Notes: generated by a model not told the origin, from the letters alone. 64,000 nt of DNA from Prorocentrum cordatum (GCA_963575745.1 CAUYUJ010015752.1:172275-236274), one strand, 5' to 3'. Shown: positions 42,912 to 53,614, counted from the stretch's first letter. Numbers and translations are program-made.

Positions 42912-43117
42912 GGGGCAACGATAGGGGCGGATAGGCATAGGGGGGCACGCATCGACCCCATATCGCCAATTGATCGCCGACAAGGGGCCCGATAGCCCCA
43001 ACCAGCCCAGGAAGGTGCGGATTCGCTAACGGGGACCTCTCGCCGATCTATCGGCGATGTATCGCCGATTCCAGGTCGATGCATCCCCCCTATGCATATC
43101 CCCCCTATCGTTGCCCC
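42912..43117. repeat. Inverted-repeat element, about 68-bp arms
   Basis: The left arm starts GGGGCAACGATAGGGGCGGA and the right arm ends CCCCCTATCGTTGCCCC. Arms 42912-42979 and 43048-43117 pair through GCATCGACC/GGTCGATGC and ATCGCC/GGCGAT words. The right half also exists alone at 599-712. No obvious target-site duplication. Confidence 0.65.
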
Positions 43118-43320
43118 TCATTGTGGTCGCTTGCTGTCCCCGCATCATGGGATGGCTTCTCGGTCAGTTCCACCTGGCTGCTTGCAGGACGACCCCTCTC
43201 AACTCCTCTTTTCCCGCCTGCCTCGTATCGTCCCTCCCCCCCACTTGCCTCCGTCCTTCAGGAGGGGAGAGACATATACACAATTACTCCGACTGTAGGA
43301 CCCCGTAAAAGTTCGGGTGT
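43118..43320. other. Unassigned spacer
   Basis: Pyrimidine-rich sequence between the inverted-repeat element and the 13-bp cassette. Nothing recognised. Confidence 0.35.
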
Positions 43321-43329
43321 TCTCACGAC

Positions 43330-44645
43330 TAGGAAAACTGAAACACGACAAGAGAAAACTGAAACACGACAAGGCACGGCTTATTCACGACAAGCATGTT
43401 CGGCGCCCAGTTTCGCAGCCCACTTTCGGCGCCCACTTTCGGCGCCCACTTTCGGCGCCCACTTTCGGCGCCCACTTTCGGCGCCCACTTTCGGCGCCCA
43501 CTTTCGGCGCCCACTTTCGGCGCCCACTTTCGGCGCCCACTTTCGCCGCCCACTTTCGGCGCCCACTTTCGGCGCCCACTGTCGGCGCCCACTTTCGCCG
43601 CCCACGTTCGGCGCCTACTTTTGCCGCCCACCTTCGCCGCCCACTTTCGCCGCCCACTTTCGCCGCCCACTTTGTGGGTGGCGAACGAAAGTGCGTTGCG
43701 AACGAAAGTGGGTGGCGAACGAAAGTGGGTGGCGAACGAAAGTGGGTGGCGAGCAAAAGTGGGTGGCCAACGAAAGTGGGTGGCCAACGAAAGTGGGTGG
43801 CGAACGAAAGTGGGTGGCGAACGAAAGCGGGCGGCGAGCAAAAGATGGCGGCGAACGAGGTTAACGAGGTTGGGTGGCGAACGAAAGCGGGTGGCGAGCA
43901 AAAGTGGGTGGCGAACGAGAGTGGGCGGCGAACGAAAGTGGGCGGCGAACGAAACCGGGCGGCGAAATTATGCGGGCGGCGAACGAAAGTGGGTGGCGAA
44001 CGAAAGTGGATGGCGAACAAAAGTGGGTGGCGAACAAAAGTGGGCGGCGAACGAAAGTGGGTGGCGAGCGAATGTGGGTGGTAAACGAATGTGGGTGGCG
44101 AACGAAAGTGGGTGGCGAACACAAGTGCGTGGCGAAAGTGGGCGGCGAGGGCGCGAACGAAAGTGGGTGGTGAAGGACAGAAGGAAAGTGGGTGGCGAAC
44201 GAAAGTGGATGGCGAACGAAAGTGAGCGGCGAACGGAAGTGGGTGGCGAACGAAAGTGGTCGGCGAAAGTGGGCGGCGAAAGTGGGCGGCGAAAGTGGGC
44301 GGCGAAAGTGGGCGGCGAAGGTGGGCGGCGAAAGTGGGCGCCGAAAGTGGGCGCCGAAAGTGGGCGGCGAAAGTGGGCGCCGAAAGTGGGCGGCGAAAGT
44401 GGGCGCCGACAGTGGGCGGCGAAAGTGGGCGCCGAAAGTGGGCGAAAGTGGGCGCCGAAAGTGGGCGCCGAAAGTGGGCGGCGAAAGTGGGCGCCGAAAG
44501 TGGGCGCCGTAAGTGGGCGGCGAAAGTGGGCGCCGAAAGTGGGCGAAAGTGGGCGCCGAAAGTGGGCGCCGAAAGTGGGCGCCGAAAGTGGGCTTGCTCG
44601 TCGTGAATCTGTCTCTTCCTTGTCGTGAAGCTGCTTGTCGCGAAA
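43330..44645. repeat. 13-bp/17-bp repeat cassette arranged as an inverted repeat
   Basis: The left flank has ACACGACAAG words and ATTCACGACAAGCATG. It leads into a 13-bp array GCGCCCACTTTCG (about 43400-43675). The centre (about 43675-44260) is a 17-bp array, GTGGGTGGCGAACGAAA, which is the complementary 13-mer GTGGGCGGCGAAA with ACGA added. The right part (about 44265-44595) is GTGGGCGCCGAAA 13-mers, the reverse complement of the left array. It ends with CTCGTCGTGAATCTG and CCTTGTCGTGAAG, the complement of the left flank. Reading frames of several hundred codons result because three 13-mers make 39 bp. I do not consider them genes. Confidence 0.9.
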
Positions 44646-44879
44646 CCATCCCGGCCATGACCCCGTGCGAGATTAGATTTAGCTTGTCCCTCGCCCTTTT
44701 CTTCTTCGGCCGGCGGAGGCCTTCCTTCCTTCCTCTGCGTCGTCGTCTTCCTCCTCTTTTTCGTCCTTCCCCTCCTCCTGTTCATTCCCGTCCTACTCGT
44801 TGCATTTCTTCTCCTTTTGCTCTTCCGCCTCCTTTTCCTCCTCTTCCTCCTCGTCCTCCGCCTCCTCCTCTCCCTCCCC
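44646..44879. other. Pyrimidine-rich spacer
   Basis: CTTCCTTCCTTCCTCTGCG and TCCTCCTCTTCC-type sequence leading to the left terminal repeat of the retroelement. No gene. Confidence 0.5.
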
Positions 44880-45175
44880 GAGTCAATGCACCCCTTCCGC
44901 ACCGCCATCCTTTCGCCCCGTCAGCTCCTTTGCCCTGCGCGCGCTGCCTAATGAACTGATTGCTTCTGCTTCCGCAGCTATACCATTTTGGCTCTAGGGA
45001 AACGGAAAAGGAGCGAGTCTGCGGCGCGCGCGCGTGCGTCGGCCGGCGGGCTGGCCTCCTCCCTTCAGTGTTACTTTAGTGTATGCTTGACGGCATTATC
45101 CCTTCCCCATGTCATCGGCGGAGACCGTGATATATTATCGGAACATATCGCAGGGATTATGAATATCCAGGCAAA
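44880..45175 (+). repeat. Left LTR of the retroelement
   Basis: About 296 bp closely matching 53615-53920 in the same orientation. Both begin GAGTCAATGCACCCCTTCCG, share GCGGCGCGCGCG, CTCCTCCCTTCAGTGTTAC and GACGGCATTATCC, and end GGATTMTGAATATCC then GGCAAA. TG near the start (44887) and CA near the end (45173) could be the true termini. TGGTTATCAGC at 45180-45190, a few bases past the end, resembles the initiator-Met primer-binding site TGGTATCAGAGC with one extra T. The repeat contains TCCGCAG and, five bases later, CCATTTTGGCTC (44971-44992). Confidence 0.75.
44971..44997 (+). other. Spliced-leader-like sequence in left LTR
   Basis: TCCGCAG, five extra bases, then CCATTTTGGCTC and TAG. 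The dinoflagellate spliced leader contains TCCGTAG directly followed by CCATTTTGGCTC and AAG. The 12-mer is an exact match. This may be a relict of a retroposed, trans-spliced transcript. Chance resemblance is not excluded. Confidence 0.4.
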
Positions 45176-45301
45176 CAACTGGTTATCAGCCGAAACGACG
45201 GCACAGCCGTTAGGTTCGCAGAGCATGGGATCACAAGAAGGAGCGCTCGGACGAACAGAAGATCAATACCCTTCCGGGCGCTATGAAACTGTAGGTGCCT
45301 C

Positions 45302-47298
45302 AGCGGGGCGATGAAATTCTTTCAGCCTTCCCAGGAAGCAAGCATCAGAGACTGTGTTTGACTTGACAGAAGGGGATTCGTCGGTTGATTCGGTGACAAG
45401 GTCCAGAGCGCAATCCTCGGGCGGAAGGCATGGCGCAGCCAAAACTTCCGCTGAGGGGCCATCTGAGTTGGTGTCGGCACGCCCGGGTTTGCAGCCATCG
45501 ATCGATCTAGGTCTGAGATGGAGAAGTTGCTGGACCACGCCCCTGCGGGAATGTCGGGCGCCGAAAGTCCAGGCGCAGGGCGCGCGGCGCATCTCGCGCG
45601 GCGCATCTCGCGCTGCATGGGCAGGACCAGGACGTCAGCGACTTGCAATCGGAAGGGGGCAGTTCTCATTCGATTGAAATGATCGAAGAATATGCCCGAT
45701 TCCACACCTCCCCTGGTCTATCGCATTATCTCGATCCTCTCCCCGACCAGTGTGTCGGGCTCGCCTCAGTCTCAGACTCGTCAGTGAGTGAGACGAATGA
45801 CCATGTGGCGGTCGATGCCAGTCAGAAGGCCATTCCAAATTCGGATGACGATCTCGAAGACGGAGGAAGCCCAGACCGAGGTGGATGCTCGTCGGCACAA
45901 CCGATGTCGAGCTACCCCGACGTCATGCGCGCAATGGGGAATGCGCGGGAAACTACAGGCGCGACTCCCCGTCCATTGACGACGAAGCCGAAGGGTGAGA
46001 ACGATGGCTTAAATACTTCGCCCATATTGCAGGGCTTCTACCGACCAGGCTTCTCACTGCCATGGACTAACAGGGACAGAGTGCCATAACTTGATGGGCT
46101 CGCAATGCAGGGCGAAAGAGACTCTCGGCAGAAGGCTGAGAGGGAGAAAGCTGAATGCACAAAAATGGCTGGTGCAGCCAGGAGGGAAGGAGAGAAAGGA
46201 GCCGGGGACAAGCAGCGCGAGAAAGTCAGGAGCCCCGCAATTAACTTGAAGCTGCTAGATTCGGGGCCGAAGCTGTCAAATCAGAAGCCCTGCGAGCCCG
46301 TCGAGAACAAGAACAGAAAACCATATAACCACAGACCAGGGCCACAAAAGAATGGCCGTTGCCTGCGATTGTCTGAACGGGCCAGCAGATGAACCAATAA
46401 TGAACAATGTTCTTGCCACTCGGGCCGCGAGTGAGGAAAACAGGAGGTTATAGTCTGGTCTGGAGCAATGTCGGATGGGCAAAAAATCGCGGAATAAGAT
46501 TCTACTAGCCGGGCAGCCAGAGACTGAATCCTTGACATGGGTGGGGCAAATGACTTCGGCCTCCCCGGTAGAAGTGGGCCCCAGGGAAGAGGTCGGATCA
46601 ACGCCGCGTTGAGCCGCCTCCTCGCCCGATCGCTGCTCGCCCCATTAGGGGGCCTGTCACCTCGCAAGCTCAGACACGAACAGGCACTCCGAGTCAGATC
46701 TGTCACCTCAGTACAGAACCTTCAGCCGAAGTATGCAAGGGTTGTTTGAAGCGCGCATGTAGGGGTCATCTGGATCTGTGCACCAGGCGTCTGGATTTGG
46801 GCAACGGGATGTTCGCGAGAAAAGAGAAGAACCCCGAGGCGTACCTGATTCTCAGCGGGCAAACAACGATCCCGATGAAAATGCATCGAGACACTCGGTT
46901 TCGCTTGAGGATGTTGAACCCGAACGCCAAATGGGCAATCTTGCCGATATTACTGCCGTGCCAGTATTAAAATCAGAAAAGTCGGATCTTGGCAATATGC
47001 AGATGTTGACCGCTCCGTCCATGCCGACGCTTCCTCTTCGCAAAATCGCATTTCATTCTTGTGCCGGCTGTCGGGCTCTCGGGGCGAGCGAAGGTTCGAT
47101 GCGGGGGTGTGCCCAAGAAACAAATCCGGGGGGTGTCCCTTTCATTTCCAAGATATCAGAGCCTCCTAACAACCTTGACTTGCCTGGACTTCTTCCTTTC
47201 ACCGTCGGCCCAGCCGTTGCCGGCGAAGGAGGGGGGGGGGCTCGGGGGGCCACGGCGACGATCGGAGAGACGATCAGAGTGCAGCCCCCAGCGCAGGC
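45302..47298 (+). pseudogene. 5' interior of the retroelement: broken frames
   Basis: Protein-like stretches alternate between frames, for example FDLTEGDSSVDSVTRSRAQS (45350-45490), IDLGLEMEKLLDHAPAGM (about 45495-45550, another frame), SIEMIEEYARFHTSPGLSHY (from about 45672), a charged stretch ERDSRQKAEREKAECTKMAG (about 46105-46165) and ASRHSVSLEDVEPERQMGNL with LDLPGLLPFTVGPAVAG (46778-47302). Stops or shifts separate them. This is what a decayed retroelement leader or Gag N-terminus would look like. No domain is recognised. Confidence 0.4.
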
Positions 47299-47472
47299 AT
47301 GATCGCTGCGATACAGTTTGATGAAACGGGCAAGCCCAAGCCACCGAGAGGCCCTCCAGGGGGGCCCGGTGGCGACGGCGATCCAGACGGAGACGGCGGC
47401 GGGGGGCCGAATGGCCGCAATGGCCCGACCGCCCGACTTGGCGGCTGCCTCGCGCCAATCACATGGACGTAA
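47299..47472 (+). pseudogene. Gly/Pro/Asp-rich linker, broken Gag N-terminus
   Basis: ATG at 47299 opens 57 codons rich in GPPGGPGGDGDPDGDGGGG, ending in TAA at 47470-47472. An overlapping frame from ATG 47463 reads WRSSRNYKELNLLDTPSAQT and LREWKQHCMIVVAGSWHDVH before a stop near 47633. Such Gly-rich linkers followed by a Leu/Trp segment commonly precede the capsid-like part of dinoflagellate copia Gag. Here the pieces are in different frames from each other and from the main ORF at 47648. Confidence 0.45.
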
Positions 47473-47647
47473 ATTGGAGGAGCTCTAGAAACTACAAAGA
47501 GCTAAACTTGCTCGACACACCGAGCGCCCAGACACTCCGAGAATGGAAGCAACATTGCATGATAGTGGTAGCTGGATCATGGCATGATGTTCACGCGGCA
47601 CAGACACGGGTCACAGAAGCCATGGGACCTTAGACCCCGGCTTATGG

Positions 47648-49231
47648 ATGCGCCTTGATATGATGACCGCTACGAGTATGCTTGAGAAGTTTGCAGAGAT
47701 GAAGCGTAACCAACGCCTGTCGGTGCAGCAGGCTCATTTCCTTTCACATATCAATCGCATGGGGCCTTCGTTCCAGATAGAGGGACGTCTCCTAACGGGC
47801 CGAGAAATGACGCGAGTAATCTGCGTTTGGTGTTCTGTGAGATCGGAGTGCGGACGGCGCTGGATATGCCGTGACCTCTCCAAACTGGCCATCGATCGAC
47901 AGAAGCCCAGTCAGGACTTGTACCATTCCTATAGTGAACGGATGCAGCGGTACCAAGACTTGTGCGGTGCCAGGGGACCGTCGGATGAAATGAAGGCTTC
48001 AGTGCATGCGCATGTCTACGAACAAGTCCCGAGGCTTGAGCACGCCATGCAGTGGTGCGAATTGTCGACAGATCCCCCGGGCATGGGGGCGCGCGCATAT
48101 CGATGGCTCTTGCTCCAGGTAGAATCTCTCATGATGCGGGACAGAGAACAGTGGGCAATCTATGAACATGAATCGACCCTCAATTCTAGAAGTAGACAGG
48201 CCCGCCTGACAGGTTGGACGAACGAGGGTGGCGGGGGCGAGCGAAGAGCCTCTGCCATGGCGGCAACAGCCCATCGATTAGGATTGCCTAACATTAAGAG
48301 GGTGAGCGGAAGAACTACACGTGAGACATCTTGCAAGTCTGTGAAGCAAGGGAAGAATTGCCCCGTTGCAGGGCATCTTTGCCTTTATAATCACAAGAAG
48401 CCTAAGACACCTGCCGCGCCGGCGCAGACGGGGGCGGTCTGTGACCGCAGAGCCGCCGGCGGAAAGAATGATCGCAGAGGCAGGAGCGAGAGGTCTGGAA
48501 GTAAAGGCCCGAAAGGAAAGGGCCGGCCTCGATCCTCGACCCCGTCGAACAAATTCGGCAATCCGAATGCGGCGCAGTCGTGGACGAGGAGTCAGGCGGT
48601 ACGACGGCTGCTGGGTCGGATAACGACTCTCATCAAGGGGGCCTGCCTCCTACAGCACCGCCGCCAGGAGACAGAAATCCTTGGGAACCATTATCAGATG
48701 ACGCGTCGAAGCCGCTTCCGCCCCCCCCCTGGACCTGCTTCGAAGTCATTGGCCAAGCCAGGTGAATCCGATCAGATGCCCAAGGAAGGGGTGAAGGCGC
48801 CTCCACCAGACATCCGGCCACAATTGAAACTCTCTTTGAGAGATGCTCCGCCTGCAGCGCTGGCGGATGCGCCGGGTGCCGGAAGTTCGAATATAACTAT
48901 ACCTCCGACGCCTCTTCCAAAGGACCCTCCGCGATTCGATTTGCAAGGCGACAAAAAAACACTTGGCATTCCCGCGGATGCACGACATGAGCAGCCCGGC
49001 ACAGCCGGAGCTAGCCAGGGAACTATTGAAGTGAGTGCCCCATGGGGACTCAAAACTTTCTTGCTTGACTTGCCAGACCCCCTTACTGCGGAACCGATTG
49101 TGAATGGCCCGCGGTCCTCTGAGGGTGGCGGAGAGGGGGGGAAGTACAATTTTGATTTGTTCATGCCTCCAACCGACCTCGAAGGCGATGACCCCGTCTT
49201 GGTAGTCGTCAAGCTGGTACGAGATCTTTAG
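47648..49231 (+). CDS. Gag-like protein with CCCH zinc finger (retrotransposon)
   Basis: Open for 527 codons from an ATG at 47648 to TAG at 49229-49231; the longest non-repetitive frame in the window. Residues 1-180 fit the helical capsid-like region of dinoflagellate copia-type Gag: MLEKFAEMKRNQ, RLLTGREMTRVICVW (like xLxGRQIxxMIxxxF), DLSKLAIDRQKPSQDLYHSY, RLEHAMQWCELSTDPPGMGA and RAYRWLLLQVESLMMRDREQ. Residues 229-249 form C-x8-C-x6-C-x3-H (C229, C238, C245, H249), a nucleic-acid-binding zinc finger. The rest is basic and then Pro/Ser-rich, typical of a disordered tail. Gag would package element RNA in particles. The natural N-terminus probably lay upstream (47299-47633) and has been cut off by frameshifts. 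No pol follows in frame. Confidence 0.65.
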   Translation: MRLDMMTATSMLEKFAEMKRNQRLSVQQAHFLSHINRMGPSFQIEGRLLTGREMTRVICVWCSVRSECGRRWICRDLSKLAIDRQKPSQDLYHSYSERMQRYQDLCGARGPSDEMKASVHAHVYEQVPRLEHAMQWCELSTDPPGMGARAYRWLLLQVESLMMRDREQWAIYEHESTLNSRSRQARLTGWTNEGGGGERRASAMAATAHRLGLPNIKRVSGRTTRETSCKSVKQGKNCPVAGHLCLYNHKKPKTPAAPAQTGAVCDRRAAGGKNDRRGRSERSGSKGPKGKGRPRSSTPSNKFGNPNAAQSWTRSQAVRRLLGRITTLIKGACLLQHRRQETEILGNHYQMTRRSRFRPPPGPASKSLAKPGESDQMPKEGVKAPPPDIRPQLKLSLRDAPPAALADAPGAGSSNITIPPTPLPKDPPRFDLQGDKKTLGIPADARHEQPGTAGASQGTIEVSAPWGLKTFLLDLPDPLTAEPIVNGPRSSEGGGEGGKYNFDLFMPPTDLEGDDPVLVVVKLVRDL

Positions 49232-49267
49232 GTTATACATTTTGGATCGCAATCGAGCCGAGCATAT

Positions 49268-49516
49268 GTGTCACTTCGTAATGCATTAATGCAGTTCTGG
49301 CCAGCTCGCCCCGATGGACTTCGGCTTGAAGGTGTTAGAGAGCTCTCCACTGAGGGGGCACTTTTTTTTAGGGGTGACATGATTACCTGGGCACTTCGCT
49401 ATCTGAAAAAAGCAGATGAGATGAGGACTGAACCCGCCGAACATTCCTTGCCTTATAAAAGTTGGGCTTTTTATTTGCACAATTTTCCAAGTTCGCTATC
49501 CGAATTTCATTGCTAA
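49268..49516 (+). pseudogene. Short broken frame after Gag
   Basis: About 80 codons with protein-like composition (NALMQFWPARPDGLRLEGVR, MITWALRYLKKADEMRTEP) ending in TAA at 49514-49516. Same frame as the Gag ORF but beyond its stop. Family not recognised. Confidence 0.35.
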
Positions 49517-49689
49517 CGGAGAAGTTTAAAACGCCAGGATGGCAACTGACCCTGCGGCGTTGACCGGTGCATCCGGGGCCGACGAAGAGTCAGCTGCTGC
49601 GAAGATGGATGGAGAAGGTGACTCGCGCTCTGCGGAACCGCAAGACGAAAGACTGAGGATCCCCTGCGCTGGGGAGAAAGAAGTCTTAC

Positions 49690-50607
49690 TTGTCAATCAC
49701 GGATGACGTTGGCGCATATCTATGTCCTGGAGTCACAGAACTGTCCTTGCGCATAGCTCTTCCGCCGACGCCTGATCGCAAGCAGCTCCGTCCTGGGGGG
49801 CAAGACCCCCTGCGGCGAACTCAGAATGATAGTCATGCAAGATTTGCCGCTGACGGGGGCCTCCTGTATTTTGACCAACAACAACGAGACAACGCTTGTG
49901 ATGGAACGACTGGCGAAGCCCGAAAGCAAGTTATCGAAGCCCGCGGGGCTGGCCCAGTGCCCCCCCGCATCGCGGCCGTTCGTGGGCGCGCCTTTCATGC
50001 GATCAAGGGAGATGCACGCACGGCGCACGACCCAATTTTCACGCTGCTAGGGGAGCTAGACGTGGGAGGATTCAACCAAGCAATCAAATTTCTCAAAGCA
50101 GAGTTTGACTCAGATGACTGACGAGATTTCATCCCCCAGGAGGCCTACAATGCACTTGCTGCTCTAGTATTGCCGAATTGCGCTACCGGCGCAGCCGAGG
50201 AAGCGGAGGCAAACATGTTGAGGCAGGGCCAAAGGTCCGCCTGGGAAGCTCAGAGTTTTGAAGAAAAGGAGAAACTGCAGCCACCGAGCGACTCCAATGC
50301 GCAATGCGTAGGTGACTGCGCGGTGTACATAGCCGGACATTGCGCCGAAAACGCCCGATCATCGGGCGGGTGGGTGTATGCAGGCGGTTCCATTCGGAAG
50401 ATGACGAGCGATGGAATCACCCATGCCACCACGGCTCTTGCAATGCATGGCCCAACAATGTTACCATCGGGAAAACTTGATGTTCCAGGCATAAGGGCTG
50501 ATGACTTTCTGGTTCTCGATGAGACAAAGCGAATGGGGCACTGGCAGTCCTTTCTGAATCCAGACGCCTCACACGACACAGTCGTTGATGAGGAAAAGGA
50601 GACATAG
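49690..50607 (+). pseudogene. Retroelement interior frame with one in-frame stop
   Basis: One frame reads from about 49690 to TAG at 50605-50607, interrupted only by TGA at 50119-50121. Protein-like text continues on both sides of that stop (VGGFNQAIKFLKAEFDSDD, then RDFIPQEAYNALAALVLPN). This indicates a nonsense mutation in a once-longer protein. Later segments include VGDCAVYIAGHCAENARSSG and GIRADDFLVLDETKRMGHWQ. The RADDFL string superficially recalls the YVDD box of reverse transcriptase, but the flanks do not fit. No function assigned. Confidence 0.45.
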
Positions 50608-51186
50608 CTATCTCCACTGATAGACCTGAGCAGGCTTCCAGGCCCATGCTAGCGTTCTTCCGTGCATGTCAAGGACACTCTTGTTTTGCCCACTGCATGG
50701 AACGCATGTATGCGCCTTGCGAATTTGGATGGCGCGATGCCATGGGCACTTGCTGCACGTTACTTCCTTGGAAGCCATCAAGGAGCCCACATTAGGATCA
50801 GGGTCTATTAAATACCCGACTAAACTTAGTGGATTGTGCAAAGTACCTGATTATGGACGTCTTCGGTTGATACCTACGAGGCGTGAGATCCCTTCTGAAT
50901 ATGCCGAGCTCGCCCCTCGCTGGCTCAGCCAGCGGAAGGACGGTGAAGCTCCACTCGCAAAGGTATCAAGCTGAGGGCGCTGCCCCGGCCGGCGGTGGAC
51001 CTCCGACACAGGGAACTTGGCCTCGCTCAGTTGCCCCGCCGGGGAAACTGATGCGACGCATAACGAGAGCTGGCAATATATTGTTGTCTTCGATGGGCGG
51101 GTGGTGACCCGCCTAAGGTATCGCATCTGCCGCGACGGAACTCTTATGGCGACGGGGCACGCGCGTTTCAACGACATTCTCGCATC
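50608..51186 (+). pseudogene. Broken frames, retroelement interior
   Basis: A Cys/His-containing stretch (FFRACQGHSCFAHCMERM, from about 50647) lies in one frame. DYGRLRLIPTRREIPSEYAE and, past a TGA near 50972, SWQYIVVFDGRVVTRLRYRI (to 51217) lie in another. Spacing of the Cys residues does not match a CCHC knuckle. Not assignable. Confidence 0.3.
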
Positions 51187-52176
51187 GTGCAATGGACATT
51201 GGTTGAGCAAGCTATGACTGCCGCGGGTAATGCACGTAATGCGCAGCAGATGAACTGGAATTTGATATTTTCACAACGGGGGTTTTCGTGGGGGGCTACT
51301 TTCTCGCATGACACAATTGGAACATGGATCTTTTCGGACGAACAAGTGGCCGATGCAGGGCAGAGCGCACTGTCCGAAGAAGAAAAGGCTTTCAACACGC
51401 GGAGAACGTGGACAGACGATGGGATATACACTTGTAATCGACACCATGCCGTGAGGGCTGGTTTGGGATATTGCACCCGTGTCACGTATTAACAACACGT
51501 CACAGTGAATTATTTACAATCGCCTGGCAGAGATGCATTGGTTGCTGCACGGACGAGCCTAGGAATAGCTCCGCGTCTAGATGCCCCCCCAAGAGGGGGG
51601 AGCAGCTCCAAGATCATTTCTAACAGGCTGAAAGCAATGAACAAGAGCTCTTCTGACGCATTGGAAAATGCGGACAAAGCTGAACAACGCCCGCGTAAGT
51701 GGGTTGGCCAGGCACACATGCGTTCCCGGGCTGCTTTGGCAGGTTATACGTTCGCAAATTTGCAGCCAGGGGCGGCCCCTTCCTGGAGACCCGACAGCGC
51801 CTCGGCACAGCCGCCGGCGCGTCATGAGCCATACTTCCAGTATCTGGAACCACTTAAGCTCCGAGTCATTAACTGGCCGAAGTCCAAGCATGGGGACAAT
51901 GCCCCAACCGCTGCCTTGTGGTGGCCATTAATCCGGACGCCAGATCTGGATCAATACGCTCGCCCAATGAGATGCTCTGCGCTTGCTGTTTTTGATTGGG
52001 AACATGTAAGTGCCGAGCAAATTCGCCCAGAGACAGGCTGGGACCAAGCAGTTCAAGTGTTGACAGGAAACTTGAATGCTGCCAACCGAGCTTCGGCGTC
52101 GAACCAAGTAGGAGATATAGTTTTGCTCGAGTTGTTGCTGAACTTCACCATCGGCCCAGCCGTACTGATGAAGTAA
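51187..52176 (+). pseudogene. Retroelement interior frame with one in-frame stop
   Basis: One frame runs from 51187 to TAA at 52174-52176 with a single TAA at 51490-51492 inside. Protein-like text lies on both sides: FSWGATFSHDTIGTWIFSDE and AFNTRRTWTDDGIYTCNRHH before, GREALxxA-type DALVAARTSLGIAPRLDAPP and WVGQAHMRSRAALAGYTFAN after. The last part includes LDQYARPMRCSALAVFDWEH and GDIVLLELLLNFTIGPAVLM. It is probably a decayed part of the element's polyprotein. No motif of protease, integrase, reverse transcriptase or RNase H is evident. Confidence 0.45.
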
Positions 52177-52409
52177 GATCAGCACGTGAAGAGACGGCTG
52201 TGACGTCGGACGGCGTATGCAATCGACATGTAGCTCAGCGTCAGCAGATGATTGTTCCGACGAGAACGCTGCCTTTTTGGTTTGATTAGGTGTCTATATT
52301 TGGCTGCATGTCTAGCTATGAGTACAATAATGAACTATACGATAGGCCAGAAGTTATCAAAGTATCAACGTAATTCATTCTTGAAGATTTATCGACAGTT
52401 CTAATTACG

Positions 52410-53443
52410 GTGCCACTGGACGAAGACATTGTTCCTGATGTGCCGCCGAGATTGTCCGAGCTCGTGGATAATATATGGAATCAACCATTTGATCGAGTCC
52501 CCGCTCACGGAAGATGGGGGCGGATTCTATTAGCTGTACGAGAAGGAATATTATTGTTCGTGTCTGCGGGGATCAATGTTGAATTGCCTTAATGAGATCA
52601 AGGAGGAGAGCGGCCCAGCCGACTCTCCCACAGAGACAATCCCATCTGAGTCTCCAGCGGATGCTGCAACTACAATCGTTGAAGAAAATACCCCGAGCGG
52701 CGCCGCCGCTCCGGGGCAGCGAACTCAGCGACGCCCTCGCCCTGAATCGAGACCGAGGTACTGGGAGGGAAGGCAGCATTATAGGACCGCCCCCTATGCT
52801 CCGGCGCCCGCCGGCCCAGCCGCGTCGGGCACCAATGCTGGCTGGGTGGATTATGACAGAATCCAGTCTCGGGCGGATGAATCTTGGACTGATGAGCCTG
52901 TTCCTGAAAGACTGGCCGCGGGGCCGGGCGGCAGCCGCGCGAGCGACGGCGGCGGCCCAGGACCGGCCGCGGGCGGCATCCACGACGCGACCGTCGACGA
53001 GAACAAGAATGAGAATGGAGAAACTCAAGGGCGCTACTTAGATGTATCTCGGCATCAGCGGGCCACTGGCCATCGCAAAACGTGGCAGTGGTTTAGTTCG
53101 AACGAATGCAGCGACAGGTTCAAGCGCGACTCTGGGATGCCGAGCACCCTGCCAGAGCCTCCACCACTGCCCACGTCGAAGGCGAGGCCGCGCCCGAAGG
53201 GCCAGGGCAGGAGTGAGCCAAGCGGCTGGAGTTCAAGCTGAAGAGGAAATAGACAGGACAACTACTCCAGGGATCAGCACCAGTGGAACTGGAGTAACAG
53301 AGACACATGGGGTGATTCTCGTGGCTAGAGAAGTCGCTGGCAAAGGTGACGCAGCACAAGGGAACCAGTACGACATAGTCGATGCTGGTCCAAACTACAT
53401 GATGGAGCGGGTGCACCAGGTGTGCACGGGCATTGTGGCCTGA
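52410..53443 (+). pseudogene. 3' interior frames of the retroelement
   Basis: ATG-less frame DEDIVPDVPPRLSELVDNIW to TAA at 52590-52592. Then a Pro/Ala/Arg-rich frame 52576-53241 with GRQHYRTAPYAPAPAGPAAS and ATGHRKTWQWFSSNECSDRF. Then an overlapping frame to 53443 (GTGVTETHGVILVAREVAGK). All are in the element's orientation, and none is recognised. Confidence 0.35.
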
Positions 53444-53614
53444 GCTGGGAAATACTAGCTCAGGCGGGGAACGTCGGGTTTCTTCGGCCTTCCGCCCCCC
53501 GGCAACCACCGTTGAGCGGTGAAATGCTTTTGGGGTTCGCTCCGGTGGCTGTGCATATGCACAGGTCAGGAGGGTTGGGGGGTCGGGGCGGCTCTGCGGA
53601 CCCCGCCGCGGGGG

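Noticed and set aside
43390-44600. Large repeat proteins in the 13-bp cassette
   Set aside because: Frames are open on both strands only because the 13-bp and 17-bp units lack stops. Indels between units would shift the frame freely.
50490-50545. Reverse transcriptase YVDD box (RADDFLVLD)
   Set aside because: Lacks the aromatic residue before Asp-Asp and the neighbouring motifs of copia reverse transcriptases do not follow.
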